A DNA stretch of 32,871 nt from Puerhibacterium puerhi (lineage in GTDB: Bacteria > Actinomycetota > Actinomycetes > Actinomycetales > Cellulomonadaceae), in assembly GCF_009846865.1 (NCBI RefSeq), contig NZ_WUWN01000031.1:1-32871 (forward strand). Direction: 5' to 3'. Numbering within the stretch: the first letter of the stretch is position 1; every line of letters starts with the position of its first letter. The position numbers were made by a program, and so were the translations under genes. This document shows, piece by piece, positions 18,833-28,460 of this stretch. The notes beneath the pieces were generated by a model that was not told where the DNA came from, ran no database searches, and was given only the letters and a program-made list of their open reading frames with translations.

Positions 18833-19633
18833 GTGCCCCCCACCCCCACCGGCCGTACGTACGAGGACGACCTGCGCCTGGCCCACGTCATCGCCGACCA
18901 GGTCGACGCCCTGACCATGGACCGGTTCCGCGCGCTCGACCTGCACGTCGAGACCAAGCCGGACAGCACGCCGGTCTCGGACGCCGACCGCGCGGCGGAG
19001 GAGTTCGTGCGCGCGCAGCTGCGCCGCGCCCGCACCCGCGACGCGATCGTGGGCGAGGAGTTCGGCACGTCGGCCGGCAGCGGGCCGCGGCGGTGGATCG
19101 TCGACCCGATCGACGGGACCAAGAACTTCGTGCGCGGCGTGCCGGTGTGGGCGACGCTCATCGCGCTGGCCGACGGGGACGAGGTGGTGATGGGCCTGGT
19201 GTCCGCGCCCGCGCTGGGCCGGCGCTGGTGGGCCGCCAAGGGGTCCGGCGCGTGGACCGGCAAGTCGCTCGCCGCGGCGACCCGGCTGTCGGTCTCCGGC
19301 GTGCGCACCCTCGAGGACGCCTCCTTCTCCTACTCGTCGCTGTCCGGCTGGGAGGAGCGCGACAAGCTGTCCGGGTTCCTCGACCTCACGCGCCGGTGCT
19401 ACCGCACCCGCGGCTACGGCGACTTCTGGTCCTACATGCTCGTGGCCGAGGGCGCCGCGGACATCGCGGCCGAGCCCGAGCTCGAGCTGCACGACATGGC
19501 CGCGCTGGTGCCGATCGTCACCGAGGCCGGCGGGCGGTTCACCTCGCTCGAGGGCGAGCCGGGTCCCTGGGGCGGCAACGCGGTGGCGACCAACGGCCGC
19601 CTGCACGACGAGGTGCTGGTCTACCTCGGCTGA
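18833..19633 (+). CDS. hisN: histidinol-phosphatase, inositol-monophosphatase family
   Basis: This 266-residue Mg2+-dependent phosphatase removes phosphate from histidinol phosphate in histidine synthesis. It resembles the mycobacterial HisN closely. Metal-site motifs: GEEFG (74-78), [12 protein letters not shown] (91-102) and Asp221 in ELHDMAAL, where His220 replaces the Trp found in most family members. [16 protein letters not shown] (200-215) and [14 protein letters not shown] near the end are family signatures. The GTG start lies three bases after the rsgA stop. It is convergent with the DUF6912 gene, with only ten bases between the stops and no visible terminator. Confidence 0.93.
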   Translation: MPPTPTGRTYEDDLRLAHVIADQVDALTMDRFRALDLHVETKPDSTPVSDADRAAEEFVRAQLRRARTRDAIVGEEFGTSAGSGPRRWIVDPIDGTKNFVRGVPVWATLIALADGDEVVMGLVSAPALGRRWWAAKGSGAWTGKSLAAATRLSVSGVRTLEDASFSYSSLSGWEERDKLSGFLDLTRRCYRTRGYGDFWSYMLVAEGAADIAAEPELELHDMAALVPIVTEAGGRFTSLEGEPGPWGGNAVATNGRLHDEVLVYLG

Positions 19634-19643
19634 CCCGCCCGGG

Positions 19644-20210
19644 TCACGGTCGCGGGATCGCCGCGATCTCCGTCGGGTCGTACCAGAGCAGGTCCCGGTC
19701 CGTGACGCGCTGCAGCGCGTCGTCCAGCACCGACTCCGACGCCGCCGCGACGTCGTCCGCCGCCTCGGCGTCGCTCTCCTCGTCGGCGGCGGCGAGCACG
19801 TCCCGCACGTCGCCGGCAGCCTCGGGCTCGTCGACGTGCACCGCGACCACGGCGGTGCCCGGCACCTCCCGGGTCACCCGCACGGCCGACGGCACGGCCG
19901 CGCCGTCGTCGGCGCCGCCGTCGAACCCGCCGCCGGCCGCCGTGAGGACGACGGCGTCGGGCACCTCGACCGTGACGACGACCCGCAGCGGGACGGCGTC
20001 GCCGCGGGCGGCGACCAGCAGCAGCGAGTCGTGCGCGGCGGCGAGGAACGCGGCGTACTCCCGCCCCTCCTCGTCCTCGTCCGGCAGGGCGCCGGCGAGC
20101 GCGGGCGTGACGGCGTGCGCGCCGCGCGGCGGCACGCACCACGTCGCCCCGGTCGCGGTCACGGTGGCGGACGCCAGCTCGTCGAGGGTGGCAGGCACGT
20201 ACAGGCGCAT
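19644..20210 (-). CDS. DUF6912 family protein
   Basis: The 188-residue actinobacterial protein of unknown function begins MRLYVPATLDELASATV and keeps the central AREYAAF-like segment (here GREYAAFLAAAHDSLLLV). The C-terminus is acidic (about 140-175) and ends WYDPTEIAAIP. No membrane helix or signal peptide is present. ATG 20210 is fixed by the family start; a perfect 15-bp palindrome abuts it immediately upstream, and no Shine-Dalgarno sequence is present. It lies downstream of the 6C small RNA and Ssd gene on the same strand. Confidence 0.85.
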   Translation of the reverse strand: MRLYVPATLDELASATVTATGATWCVPPRGAHAVTPALAGALPDEDEEGREYAAFLAAAHDSLLLVAARGDAVPLRVVVTVEVPDAVVLTAAGGGFDGGADDGAAVPSAVRVTREVPGTAVVAVHVDEPEAAGDVRDVLAAADEESDAEAADDVAAASESVLDDALQRVTDRDLLWYDPTEIAAIPRP

Positions 20211-20225
20211 GGGCACAGTGTGCCC
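20211..20225. promoter_or_regulatory. palindromic operator-like site at the DUF6912 start
   Basis: GGGCACAGTGTGCCC is a perfect palindrome with 7-bp arms and ends exactly at the base before ATG 20210. CACACT within it sits at the -10 position for a leaderless start. It may be an operator or a small 5' hairpin. Confidence 0.4.
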
Positions 20226-20240
20226 TGCCGGCGGCGGACG

Positions 20241-20347
20241 CACGACGGCGCCCGTCGCAGGGGGGGCAGGCGGGCGCCGTCGTGTCGTGGCCCGCCGCAA
20301 GGGGGACGGGCGGGCCGGGTCGGCGCCGGAGGGGGGATGGCGCCGTT
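20241..20347 (-). ncRNA. 6C-family small RNA with three C-rich hairpin loops
   Basis: Read on the minus strand, three stem-loops follow each other. The first, 20345-20321, has 7-bp arms CGGCGCC/GGCGCCG and an 11-nt loop with six C. The second, 20314-20291, has 6-bp arms CCCGCC/GGCGGG and a 12-nt loop with five C. The third, 20284-20241, has a perfect 14-bp stem and a 16-nt loop with seven C, and probably doubles as the terminator. Hairpins with runs of about six C in the loops define the actinobacterial 6C RNA. The mycobacterial member (B11) lies beside Rv3660c (ssd), and here the RNA also lies directly downstream of an ssd-like gene on the same strand. It is thought to pair through the C loops with G-rich translation-start regions. 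The exact ends are inferred. Confidence 0.85.
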
Positions 20348-20353
20348 CCGTTC

Positions 20354-20359
20354 ATGATT
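20354..20359 (-). promoter_or_regulatory. -10 element of the 6C RNA
   Basis: AATCAT lies in a short AT-rich patch (about 20349-20375) that stands out in this GC-rich region. It ends about six bases before the first hairpin. No clear -35 is seen. An upstream TTGTTG overlaps the patch. Confidence 0.45.
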
Positions 20360-20417
20360 CAACAACCTTCGGCCGCCCGCCGCCAGGGGCCGGCGCTGTG
20401 AGGTGCGGAACACCGCC

Positions 20418-21776
20418 TCAGACCGGCGCCGGCGCGCGCAGGCGGTCCGCGAGCCCGGCGAACGCCAGCCGTGCCGGCGACGCCGGGGCGTGCTCCGCGA
20501 GGGACCGGCCGGCCAGCAGCGCGCCGTCGCAGCCCGCCGGGTCGTCCGGCACCACGACCAGGTCGCCGACCCCGGCGTAGCGCTCCAGCGCGGCGCGTAC
20601 CGCCGCCTCCGGCCGGGGGCCGACGGCCGCCGCCCGCACGCGGTTGACGACGACCGCCGTCGGCCGCGGAACGGGCACCGGGGCCTCCCGCAGCTCCTCC
20701 AGCCCGCGCACCAGGCGCTGCACGCCCACGGGGTCCCCCGCGCCGACCACCACGACGTCGTCCGCGGCGGCGAGCGCGGCGAGCGTCGCGGCGTTGCGCT
20801 GCGGCGCCTGGGTGTCGTACATGAGCAGCTCGTCGGCCTCGAGCACCGCACCTGTGTCGACGACGGTCCAGGCCGCCAGCTCGCGCGCACGCTCGAGCAC
20901 CACCTCCAGGGCCGAGGCCGGCACCTCCGGCCACCGGGCCGCCCGTGTCAGCCCGGTGAGGACCCGCAGCCCCCGCGCCAGCACCGGGGCGTGCCGCGCC
21001 AGCGTCGCCAGGTCGAGGGTGCCCTGGCCCGCGGCCCGGGCGACGGCCGCCAGTCCCGGCGCGTCGTCGAGCAGCCCGAGCCGGGCGGCCAGCGAGGAGC
21101 CGTAGGTGTCGGCGTCGACGAGCAGCACCGGGCGCGGGTCGGCCGGTGGCTCCTCCCCCGCCTCGCCGGCGCGGCGCCCGCGGGCGGAGCGCCGCCGGCC
21201 GCGGGCCGCGGCCACGCCCGCCAGCTCGTGGGCCAGCTCGAGCGCCGTGGTGGTGCGTCCCGGGGCGCCGACCGGCCCCCAGACGACCACCACGCGGCCC
21301 GGCTGCACCCGCCCGGACGCCTCGGCCTCCGCCGCGTCGGCGTCGCCGGCGGCCCCGAGCGCGGTCGCCGGCGCGCCCTCCTCCGGAGCGGCGTCGGGCC
21401 CCGCCCCGGGCGCGCCCGGCGTCCCCGCCGCCTGCTGCACCGCGGCCACGACCGCGTCGGCGTCGAGGCGCGCGCCGTCCAGCACCACGTCGGCCCCCAG
21501 CGCGCGCAGCCGGTCGGCCGGCACGGCGTCGGCGAGCGCGACGACCCGGACGCCGGAGCCGTGGAGCCGCGCGACCGCCTCGCGGTCCAGGCCGGGCAGG
21601 TCGCCCGAGACGACGGCGACGGCACCGGCACCGGCGGCGGCCGCGGCGAGCAGCTCGGTGAGGTCGCCGCAGCGCCGCGTGACGACCGTCCCGGCGCCGG
21701 GCCCGCCGAGCGCGACGACGAGGTCCGCCTCGCCCGCCCCGCGCACCGCCGACAGGACGGTGACCGGCGCGGCCAT
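20418..21776 (-). CDS. ssd: septum site-determining protein Ssd / CpaE-like ATPase
   Basis: The 452-residue protein belongs to the actinobacterial CpaE-like (ParA/MinD superfamily) group. Residues 1-118 look like a degenerate receiver domain without phosphorylation residues. An Ala/Glu linker follows (about 119-160). The P-loop ATPase begins at VVVVWGPVGAPGRTTTALELAHEL; its Walker A (167-177) has Arg174 where most ParA/MinD proteins have the invariant Lys, and there is no N-terminal signature Lys. Walker A' is DADTYG (221-226). Overexpressed mycobacterial Ssd blocks septation, and CpaE proteins position Tad pili, so a membrane or polar positioning role is likely. It overlaps the SAF gene stop (TGATG). 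The adjacent 6C RNA matches the mycobacterial ssd locus. Confidence 0.85.
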   Translation of the reverse strand: MAAPVTVLSAVRGAGEADLVVALGGPGAGTVVTRRCGDLTELLAAAAAGAGAVAVVSGDLPGLDREAVARLHGSGVRVVALADAVPADRLRALGADVVLDGARLDADAVVAAVQQAAGTPGAPGAGPDAAPEEGAPATALGAAGDADAAEAEASGRVQPGRVVVVWGPVGAPGRTTTALELAHELAGVAAARGRRRSARGRRAGEAGEEPPADPRPVLLVDADTYGSSLAARLGLLDDAPGLAAVARAAGQGTLDLATLARHAPVLARGLRVLTGLTRAARWPEVPASALEVVLERARELAAWTVVDTGAVLEADELLMYDTQAPQRNAATLAALAAADDVVVVGAGDPVGVQRLVRGLEELREAPVPVPRPTAVVVNRVRAAAVGPRPEAAVRAALERYAGVGDLVVVPDDPAGCDGALLAGRSLAEHAPASPARLAFAGLADRLRAPAPV

Positions 21777-22426
21777 CAGGCCCCCGCTCCCGGCACCGGG
21801 ACCACCGCGACGCTGCCGCCCTCGCGCAGCGCGCCGAGCACCGCCGGCAGCTCGTCGGTGGGCACCAGGACGTGCAGCGTGGCGGTGGAGCCGACCACCA
21901 GCCCCCCGTCGGCCGCGTCGACCTGCTCCACGAGGACGCCCTGCACCAGCGAGGTCGGCGGCTCCGGCTCCTGGCCGGCCGCCGCCTCCGGCACCGACCA
22001 CAGGTCGACGCGGGCGCCCTTGCGGACGCGCTCGCTCAGCCCCTCGCTCACCGGCACGGCGACCGAGCGCAGGTCGACGGCGTCCGCGCGCCCCAGCGCG
22101 GAGTGCGGCAGCAGCTCGCCGGCGTCGACCACCCGCGTCACCACCAGCCCCTCGGGCAGCGGCTCGTCCGCGCGCAGGTAGAGCTCCGCGCCGCTGCCCA
22201 GGCGCACGTCGACGGTGCGCAGCGCGTCGGGGCTCAGCGGGTCGCCCGGGGTCAGCGCGCCGTCCGCCGCCCACACCGGGACGGTCCGGGACGCGGAGCT
22301 CACGGCCCACGAGCCGAGGGCCACGGCGAGCGCCACGAGGACGACGCCGACGACGAGGCGGGGGTCGCGCCAGCCGGGCCGGCGCAGGCGCGGCGCGACG
22401 GGCGCCGGGAGGTGCTGGGTGCTCAC
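21776..22426 (-). CDS. SAF-domain protein, CpaB/FlgA-like
   Basis: The 216-residue membrane protein has a basic cytoplasmic tail, one membrane helix (about 23-43) and an extracytoplasmic SAF domain (about 50-112, with the ALTPGDPLSPDAL entry). A second beta-rich segment with SVAVPVSEGLSERVRKGARVDLWSVP follows, as in RcpC/CpaB pilus proteins. GTG 22426 is preceded by GGAAGG at six bases. Its stop overlaps the ssd start, so both proteins are made together. CpaB and CpaE homologues belong to Tad pilus systems; no pilin or TadA gene lies in this window. It is divergent from the small HTH gene. Confidence 0.85.
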   Translation of the reverse strand: MSTQHLPAPVAPRLRRPGWRDPRLVVGVVLVALAVALGSWAVSSASRTVPVWAADGALTPGDPLSPDALRTVDVRLGSGAELYLRADEPLPEGLVVTRVVDAGELLPHSALGRADAVDLRSVAVPVSEGLSERVRKGARVDLWSVPEAAAGQEPEPPTSLVQGVLVEQVDAADGGLVVGSTATLHVLVPTDELPAVLGALREGGSVAVVPVPGAGA

Positions 22427-22499
22427 TGGTGTCCTTCCGATGCGGGCGCGCCGGGGCGCGCGGCCGGGGAAACCGTGTCGACGTCGACCATCATGCGCA

Positions 22500-22535
22500 G
22501 TTGTCCGCGGTCAGGCGTCACCACCTGTGGACAAC
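22500..22535. promoter_or_regulatory. inverted repeat containing a consensus DnaA box
   Basis: GTTGTCC (22500-22506) and GGACAAC (22529-22535) form a perfect inverted repeat 22 bases apart in the divergent SAF/HTH promoter region. The right arm extends to TGTGGACAA (22526-22534). Its complement TTGTCCACA is the actinobacterial DnaA-box consensus. The left arm continues as TTGTCCGCG, 7 of 9 matches. It could be a DnaA titration/regulatory site or an operator for the adjacent HTH protein. Confidence 0.5.
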
Positions 22536-22581
22536 CGTCGTCCAGCGTGGCGCAGGGGCCCGGCTGTGCGATCCTGAGGGT

Positions 22582-22791
22582 ATGGCCGGACGCTTCCTGA
22601 CGCTCGCAGACGTCGAGGAGATGCTCAACATCTCCGCCCGCCAGGCCTACGCCCTGGTGCGCAGCGGCGAGCTGGCGGCGATCCAGGTGGGCGGCCGCGG
22701 CGTCTGGCGCGTCGAGGCCAGCGAGCTCGAGGCCTACATCGAGCGGCAGTACGCCAGGACGCGCGAGCGCGTCGCCTCCGGGGACGTCTAG
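22582..22791 (+). CDS. small helix-turn-helix protein (excisionase/BldC-like, MerR-type wHTH)
   Basis: The 69-residue protein consists of one HTH_17-type winged helix: FLTLADVEEMLNISARQ (about 5-21), recognition helix around ARQAYALVRSG (19-29), then the wing GGRGVWRVEASELEAYIERQ (38-57). The layout and size resemble BldC of Streptomyces, which binds direct repeats as head-to-tail multimers. No Shine-Dalgarno sequence precedes ATG 22582; GATCCT ends six bases upstream, so it may be leaderless. It diverges from the SAF-ssd operon and is convergent with the Sm-like gene. The 10-bp iterons about 700 bp downstream, before the LysM gene, are a candidate target (inference). Confidence 0.88.
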   Translation: MAGRFLTLADVEEMLNISARQAYALVRSGELAAIQVGGRGVWRVEASELEAYIERQYARTRERVASGDV

Positions 22792-22826
22792 GCCCCTGGC
22801 GCAGCGGCCTGCGCCGGCGCGGCCGC

Positions 22827-23366
22827 TCACGCCTGGCTCACCCGCAGCAGCGCGGTGAACGGCACGACCCGCGGCCGCGGCGCCGCCTCCGTCTCGTCGA
22901 TGTCGAGGTGGTCGGCGCCGATGCGGACAAGCCGGCCGACCGCCTGGCCTGCGCGGGTGCGCACGACGACCCGGGCGCGGTCGCGCTGCAGGCGCCGCAG
23001 CACCGTGCCGAGCCCCAGGGCGTCCGTGCGTGCCGTCGACGGCACCGCCTGACGGCCGAGCCCGACCACCGACGCGACGGCCGCCAGCGGGACGAGGTGC
23101 TCGACCTGCCCGGAGGCGCCCCGTCCGTCGAGCAGCACCCAGGTCGCGGCCGCGCGGCGCACCACCCCGGCCACCCGCTCGCCGTCCGCCAGCTCCACGG
23201 TCACGGGCGCGCCGAGCGCCGCACGGCAGCGGTCCGCCAGCGGGATCGCCGCGTGCTCGGCGCGCGTCAGCTCCGCCACGGCGTCGCCGCGCTCGGCGAC
23301 CTCGTGGGCGACGAGCTGCGCCTCGAGGTCGGCGAACAGCAGCTCCCATCGGCCCGGGCCGTCCAT
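22827..23366 (-). CDS. conserved actinobacterial protein with two Sm-like beta-barrel segments
   Basis: The 179-residue protein starts with an alpha-helical segment (WELLFADLEAQLVAHEVAERG, about 6-26). Two similar beta-rich segments follow: APVTVELADGERVAGVVRR with VEHLVPLAAVASVVGLGRQ (about 50-105), and RARVVVRTRAGQAVGRLVRI with VVPFTALLRVSQA at the end (about 125-179). Each looks like an Sm/SH3-type small barrel that ends in a VPLAAV or VPFTAL strand. I do not recognise a named family; similar proteins of unknown function are common in actinobacteria. Six G lie in the Shine-Dalgarno region of ATG 23366. It is divergent from the LysM gene and shares the iteron-bearing region with it. Confidence 0.75.
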   Translation of the reverse strand: MDGPGRWELLFADLEAQLVAHEVAERGDAVAELTRAEHAAIPLADRCRAALGAPVTVELADGERVAGVVRRAAATWVLLDGRGASGQVEHLVPLAAVASVVGLGRQAVPSTARTDALGLGTVLRRLQRDRARVVVRTRAGQAVGRLVRIGADHLDIDETEAAPRPRVVPFTALLRVSQA

Positions 23367-23438
23367 GCGTCCACCCCCCTGCCACCGACCCCCACCGGCT
23401 CGCGCAGCGCGTCCGCTCCGACCGCTGCACCTCTGGAC

Positions 23439-23444
23439 ACCATA
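23439..23444 (-). promoter_or_regulatory. -10 element of the Sm-like gene
   Basis: TATGGT on the minus strand is identical to the -10 of the left-edge gene. It implies a leader of about 65 nt. There is no good -35, and the position where it should be borders the 10-bp iterons. Confidence 0.4.
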
Positions 23445-23465
23445 GCCCGGGTGTGGTTGCCTGGC

Positions 23466-23515
23466 GGCATCGGATGTCGTCAAACGTCATCAAACGGCAT
23501 CACACGACAGCATGA
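23466..23515 (+). repeat. tandem 10-bp iterons upstream of the LysM gene
   Basis: Five adjacent 10-mers occur with no spacer: GGCATCGGAT (23466), GTCGTCAAAC (23476), GTCATCAAAC (23486), GGCATCACAC (23496) and a degenerate GACAGCATGA (23506). The middle three fit GKCRTCAMAC. A 10-bp period places all copies on the same face of the helix. The array ends 19 bases before the LysM start codon, in the divergent Sm-like/LysM promoter region. Confidence 0.75.
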
Positions 23516-23534
23516 GGTCGGCGCAGGGGGCGAC

Positions 23535-24413
23535 ATGACCACCGAGAAGTCCACGGACCACCGCACCGCGGGCCGGCGCCCGCCCGCTGCCGCAGCCGCG
23601 CCCACCCCGGCACGCGCCACCCGGTCGGGTCCGGTCCGACGCGCCGGGGCGCGCCTGCTGGCCCTGACCCTCGGGGCGGGCGCCGCCGGGGCGCTGCTCG
23701 GTGCCCGGGCCCTCACGGTCGCGCCGGCGGCGACCGGGCCCGGCTCCCGCACCGAGACGTGGGTGGAGCTCGCCATGGTGGCCGTGGGCGGCGTCGCAGC
23801 GTGCTGGGTCGCGCTGGGCGCCGCGCTCGGCCTCGCCGTGCTGGTCGCCGCAGGGCTGGGCGTGCGGTGGCGCGCCGGCGAGGCGGCGGTGCGCCGGCTG
23901 GCGCCCGGTCTCGTACGCCGGCTCGTCCGGGTCGGCGTGGGTGTCGGCGTCGGCGCCGGCCTCGTGGTCGCACCGACGACGGCGACGGCGGCCGAGACCC
24001 ACCCCGGCCCCGGCGCGCCCGCACCGGCGACCGTCGACCTGGGCTGGCAGCCGACCGCGCCCGACGGCCCCGCCGACCCCGACGCGCCGGTCCGCGCGGC
24101 GCCGACGGACGTGGAGGACCCGGCGGCGGCGGCGCCGGCGGAGGAGCCGGCTGCCCCGTCAGAGCCGGCGGACGTCGACGTCGCGGCGGAGGTGCGCCGG
24201 GACACCGCGCACCCCGGGCCGGCACCCGACGGGTCGGTCGTCGTCCACCGCGGCGACACCCTGTGGGACATCGCCGCCCGGTGGCTCGGCGGCTCGCCCT
24301 CGGACGGCGAGATCCTCGCCGCGACCGTGCGGTGGCACGAGGCCAACCGCGACGTCGTCGGCGACGACCCCGACCTCGTGCTGCCCGGGCAGGTGCTGCG
24401 CCCGCCCGCGTGA
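23535..24413 (+). CDS. membrane protein with C-terminal LysM domain
   Basis: The 292-residue protein has a basic Pro/Ala N-terminus (1-40) and three hydrophobic segments (about 41-63, 77-110 and 130-148). A Pro/Ala/Asp linker follows (150-232), then one LysM domain (about 235-289) with VVVHRGDTLWDIAARWLGG and PDLVLPGQVLRPP. LysM binds the N-acetylglucosamine chains of peptidoglycan, so the C-terminus probably lies outside the membrane and anchors the protein to the wall. ATG 23535 follows GGGGG by four bases. It precedes the Rv3235-like gene by 81 bases on the same strand, likely an operon. Its promoter region carries the 10-bp iteron array, which suggests tight control. Confidence 0.88.
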   Translation: MTTEKSTDHRTAGRRPPAAAAAPTPARATRSGPVRRAGARLLALTLGAGAAGALLGARALTVAPAATGPGSRTETWVELAMVAVGGVAACWVALGAALGLAVLVAAGLGVRWRAGEAAVRRLAPGLVRRLVRVGVGVGVGAGLVVAPTTATAAETHPGPGAPAPATVDLGWQPTAPDGPADPDAPVRAAPTDVEDPAAAAPAEEPAAPSEPADVDVAAEVRRDTAHPGPAPDGSVVVHRGDTLWDIAARWLGGSPSDGEILAATVRWHEANRDVVGDDPDLVLPGQVLRPPA

Positions 24414-24494
24414 GCCCACGTCACCGCTCGCCCCGTCGCCTCGTCACGCCGCCTCGCCACGCCGCTCAGCAGCCGCACCCGATCGGAGGGAACG

Positions 24495-25241
24495 ATGACC
24501 AGGACCACGCCCGCCGGCGCGTTCGAGGCGCGCGGCGTCCCACCCCGCACGATCCCACCCCGCCCGGCCGCACCCCGCCCACCCGTCGCGGACCGTGCGC
24601 CACGCACCGCGGAGCGCGACGCCCCGGCGGCGCCCGCCTCGCGCCGTGGCACGCCGGTGCCGCAGGACGCCACGGCACGGCCGGACGCCACGGCGCAGCC
24701 CGCGCGCGTGCGGCGCATCCGGGTCGCCGCGCTCCCCCAGCCGGTGCGGCCCGGCACGCCGCCGGCGGCCCCGAGCCGCCCACCGGGCCGGGTGCGGCGG
24801 GTGCGCATCGGCGTCGACCGGGCCGGCTGGGCCGACCGCGACGAGGTCCTCGACGAGGTGGCCGCCGCGCACCCGAGCGCCGCGACTGCGCCCGCGCCGC
24901 TGCCCGACCCCACTGCCCTGTGCTGCAGCGTGGTGCGCGCCGCGGTCGAGGTGCTGCGCGGCGACCGCGGCGTCGCCCAGCTCGCGCGCTGGGTCACGCC
25001 CGTGGTGCTCGACCAGCTCGGCGAGCGCGCGCGTCTGGTGCACGACGCGGCGGCCGCCGGGCACGCTCCCGCCGCGCTGCGCGGCCGCCCGGTACGGGTG
25101 CGCCGGGTCCGCCTCGAGCGGCGCGGCGACAGCGCGGAGGCCACGGTGGTGCTCGACGACGCCGGCCGGGTGCGAGCCGCGGCCGTGCGCCTGGAGGCGT
25201 GGCGCGGGCAGTGGCGGGTCGCGGTGCTCGAGATCGCGTGA
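24495..25241 (+). CDS. Rv3235 family protein
   Basis: The 248-residue protein has a disordered, Pro/Ala/Arg-rich N-terminal half (about 1-135) with repeated R-V-R-R segments. The conserved C-terminal domain (about 140-248) contains VVRAAVEVLRGDRGVAQLARW followed by TPVVLDQLGERARL and a final WRGQWRVAVLEI strand. This is the Rv3235 family, found next to secA in many actinobacteria, as here. The C-terminal fold resembles small SecA-neighbourhood proteins of unknown role; a link to secretion is suggested only by gene order. GGAGGG lies four bases before ATG 24495. Confidence 0.9.
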   Translation: MTRTTPAGAFEARGVPPRTIPPRPAAPRPPVADRAPRTAERDAPAAPASRRGTPVPQDATARPDATAQPARVRRIRVAALPQPVRPGTPPAAPSRPPGRVRRVRIGVDRAGWADRDEVLDEVAAAHPSAATAPAPLPDPTALCCSVVRAAVEVLRGDRGVAQLARWVTPVVLDQLGERARLVHDAAAAGHAPAALRGRPVRVRRVRLERRGDSAEATVVLDDAGRVRAAAVRLEAWRGQWRVAVLEIA

Positions 25242-25259
25242 GCGCGCGGCGCCGCCGAG

Positions 25260-25303
25260 ACGCGCAGGGCCGCGGTGGCGATCGCCACCGCGGCCCTGCG
25301 CGT
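25260..25303. terminator. bidirectional terminator between the Rv3235-like gene and secA
   Basis: A perfect 20-bp stem (25260-25279 with 25284-25303) closes a GATC loop, giving a 44-nt palindrome 18 bases after one stop and 23 bases before the other. No U tract. Confidence 0.85.
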
Positions 25304-25326
25304 GTCCCTCCGCGGCCGTCAGCCCG

Positions 25327-28347
<3,021 letters not shown>

Positions 28348-28435
28348 ACTGTCTCCTGGGTCGAGGCACCCGGCGGCGGCCGGTCCTGCCGTTCGGTTCG
28401 GCCGGCGCACGCCGGCCCTGGGTCACACCCTTGCC

Positions 28436-28441
28436 ATCCTA
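28436..28441 (-). promoter_or_regulatory. -10 element of secA
   Basis: TAGGAT on the minus strand would start a transcript near 28430, giving an 80-nt leader. That leader contains a GGCCGGCG/CGCCGGCC hairpin (28400-28417). No good -35 is visible. Confidence 0.4.
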
Positions 28442-28460
28442 GGGCGGCCACCTGAGCGTC

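Noticed and set aside
19621-20355. 244-codon minus-strand frame starting in the AT-rich patch, with a CPPC motif near its start
   Set aside because: It overlaps DUF6912 out of frame over most of its length. Its beginning is explained by the hairpins and C runs of the 6C RNA.
23535-25241. Phage or mobile element signature, because of an excisionase-like HTH gene nearby
   Set aside because: No integrase, attachment site or composition change. The neighbours are core actinobacterial genes.
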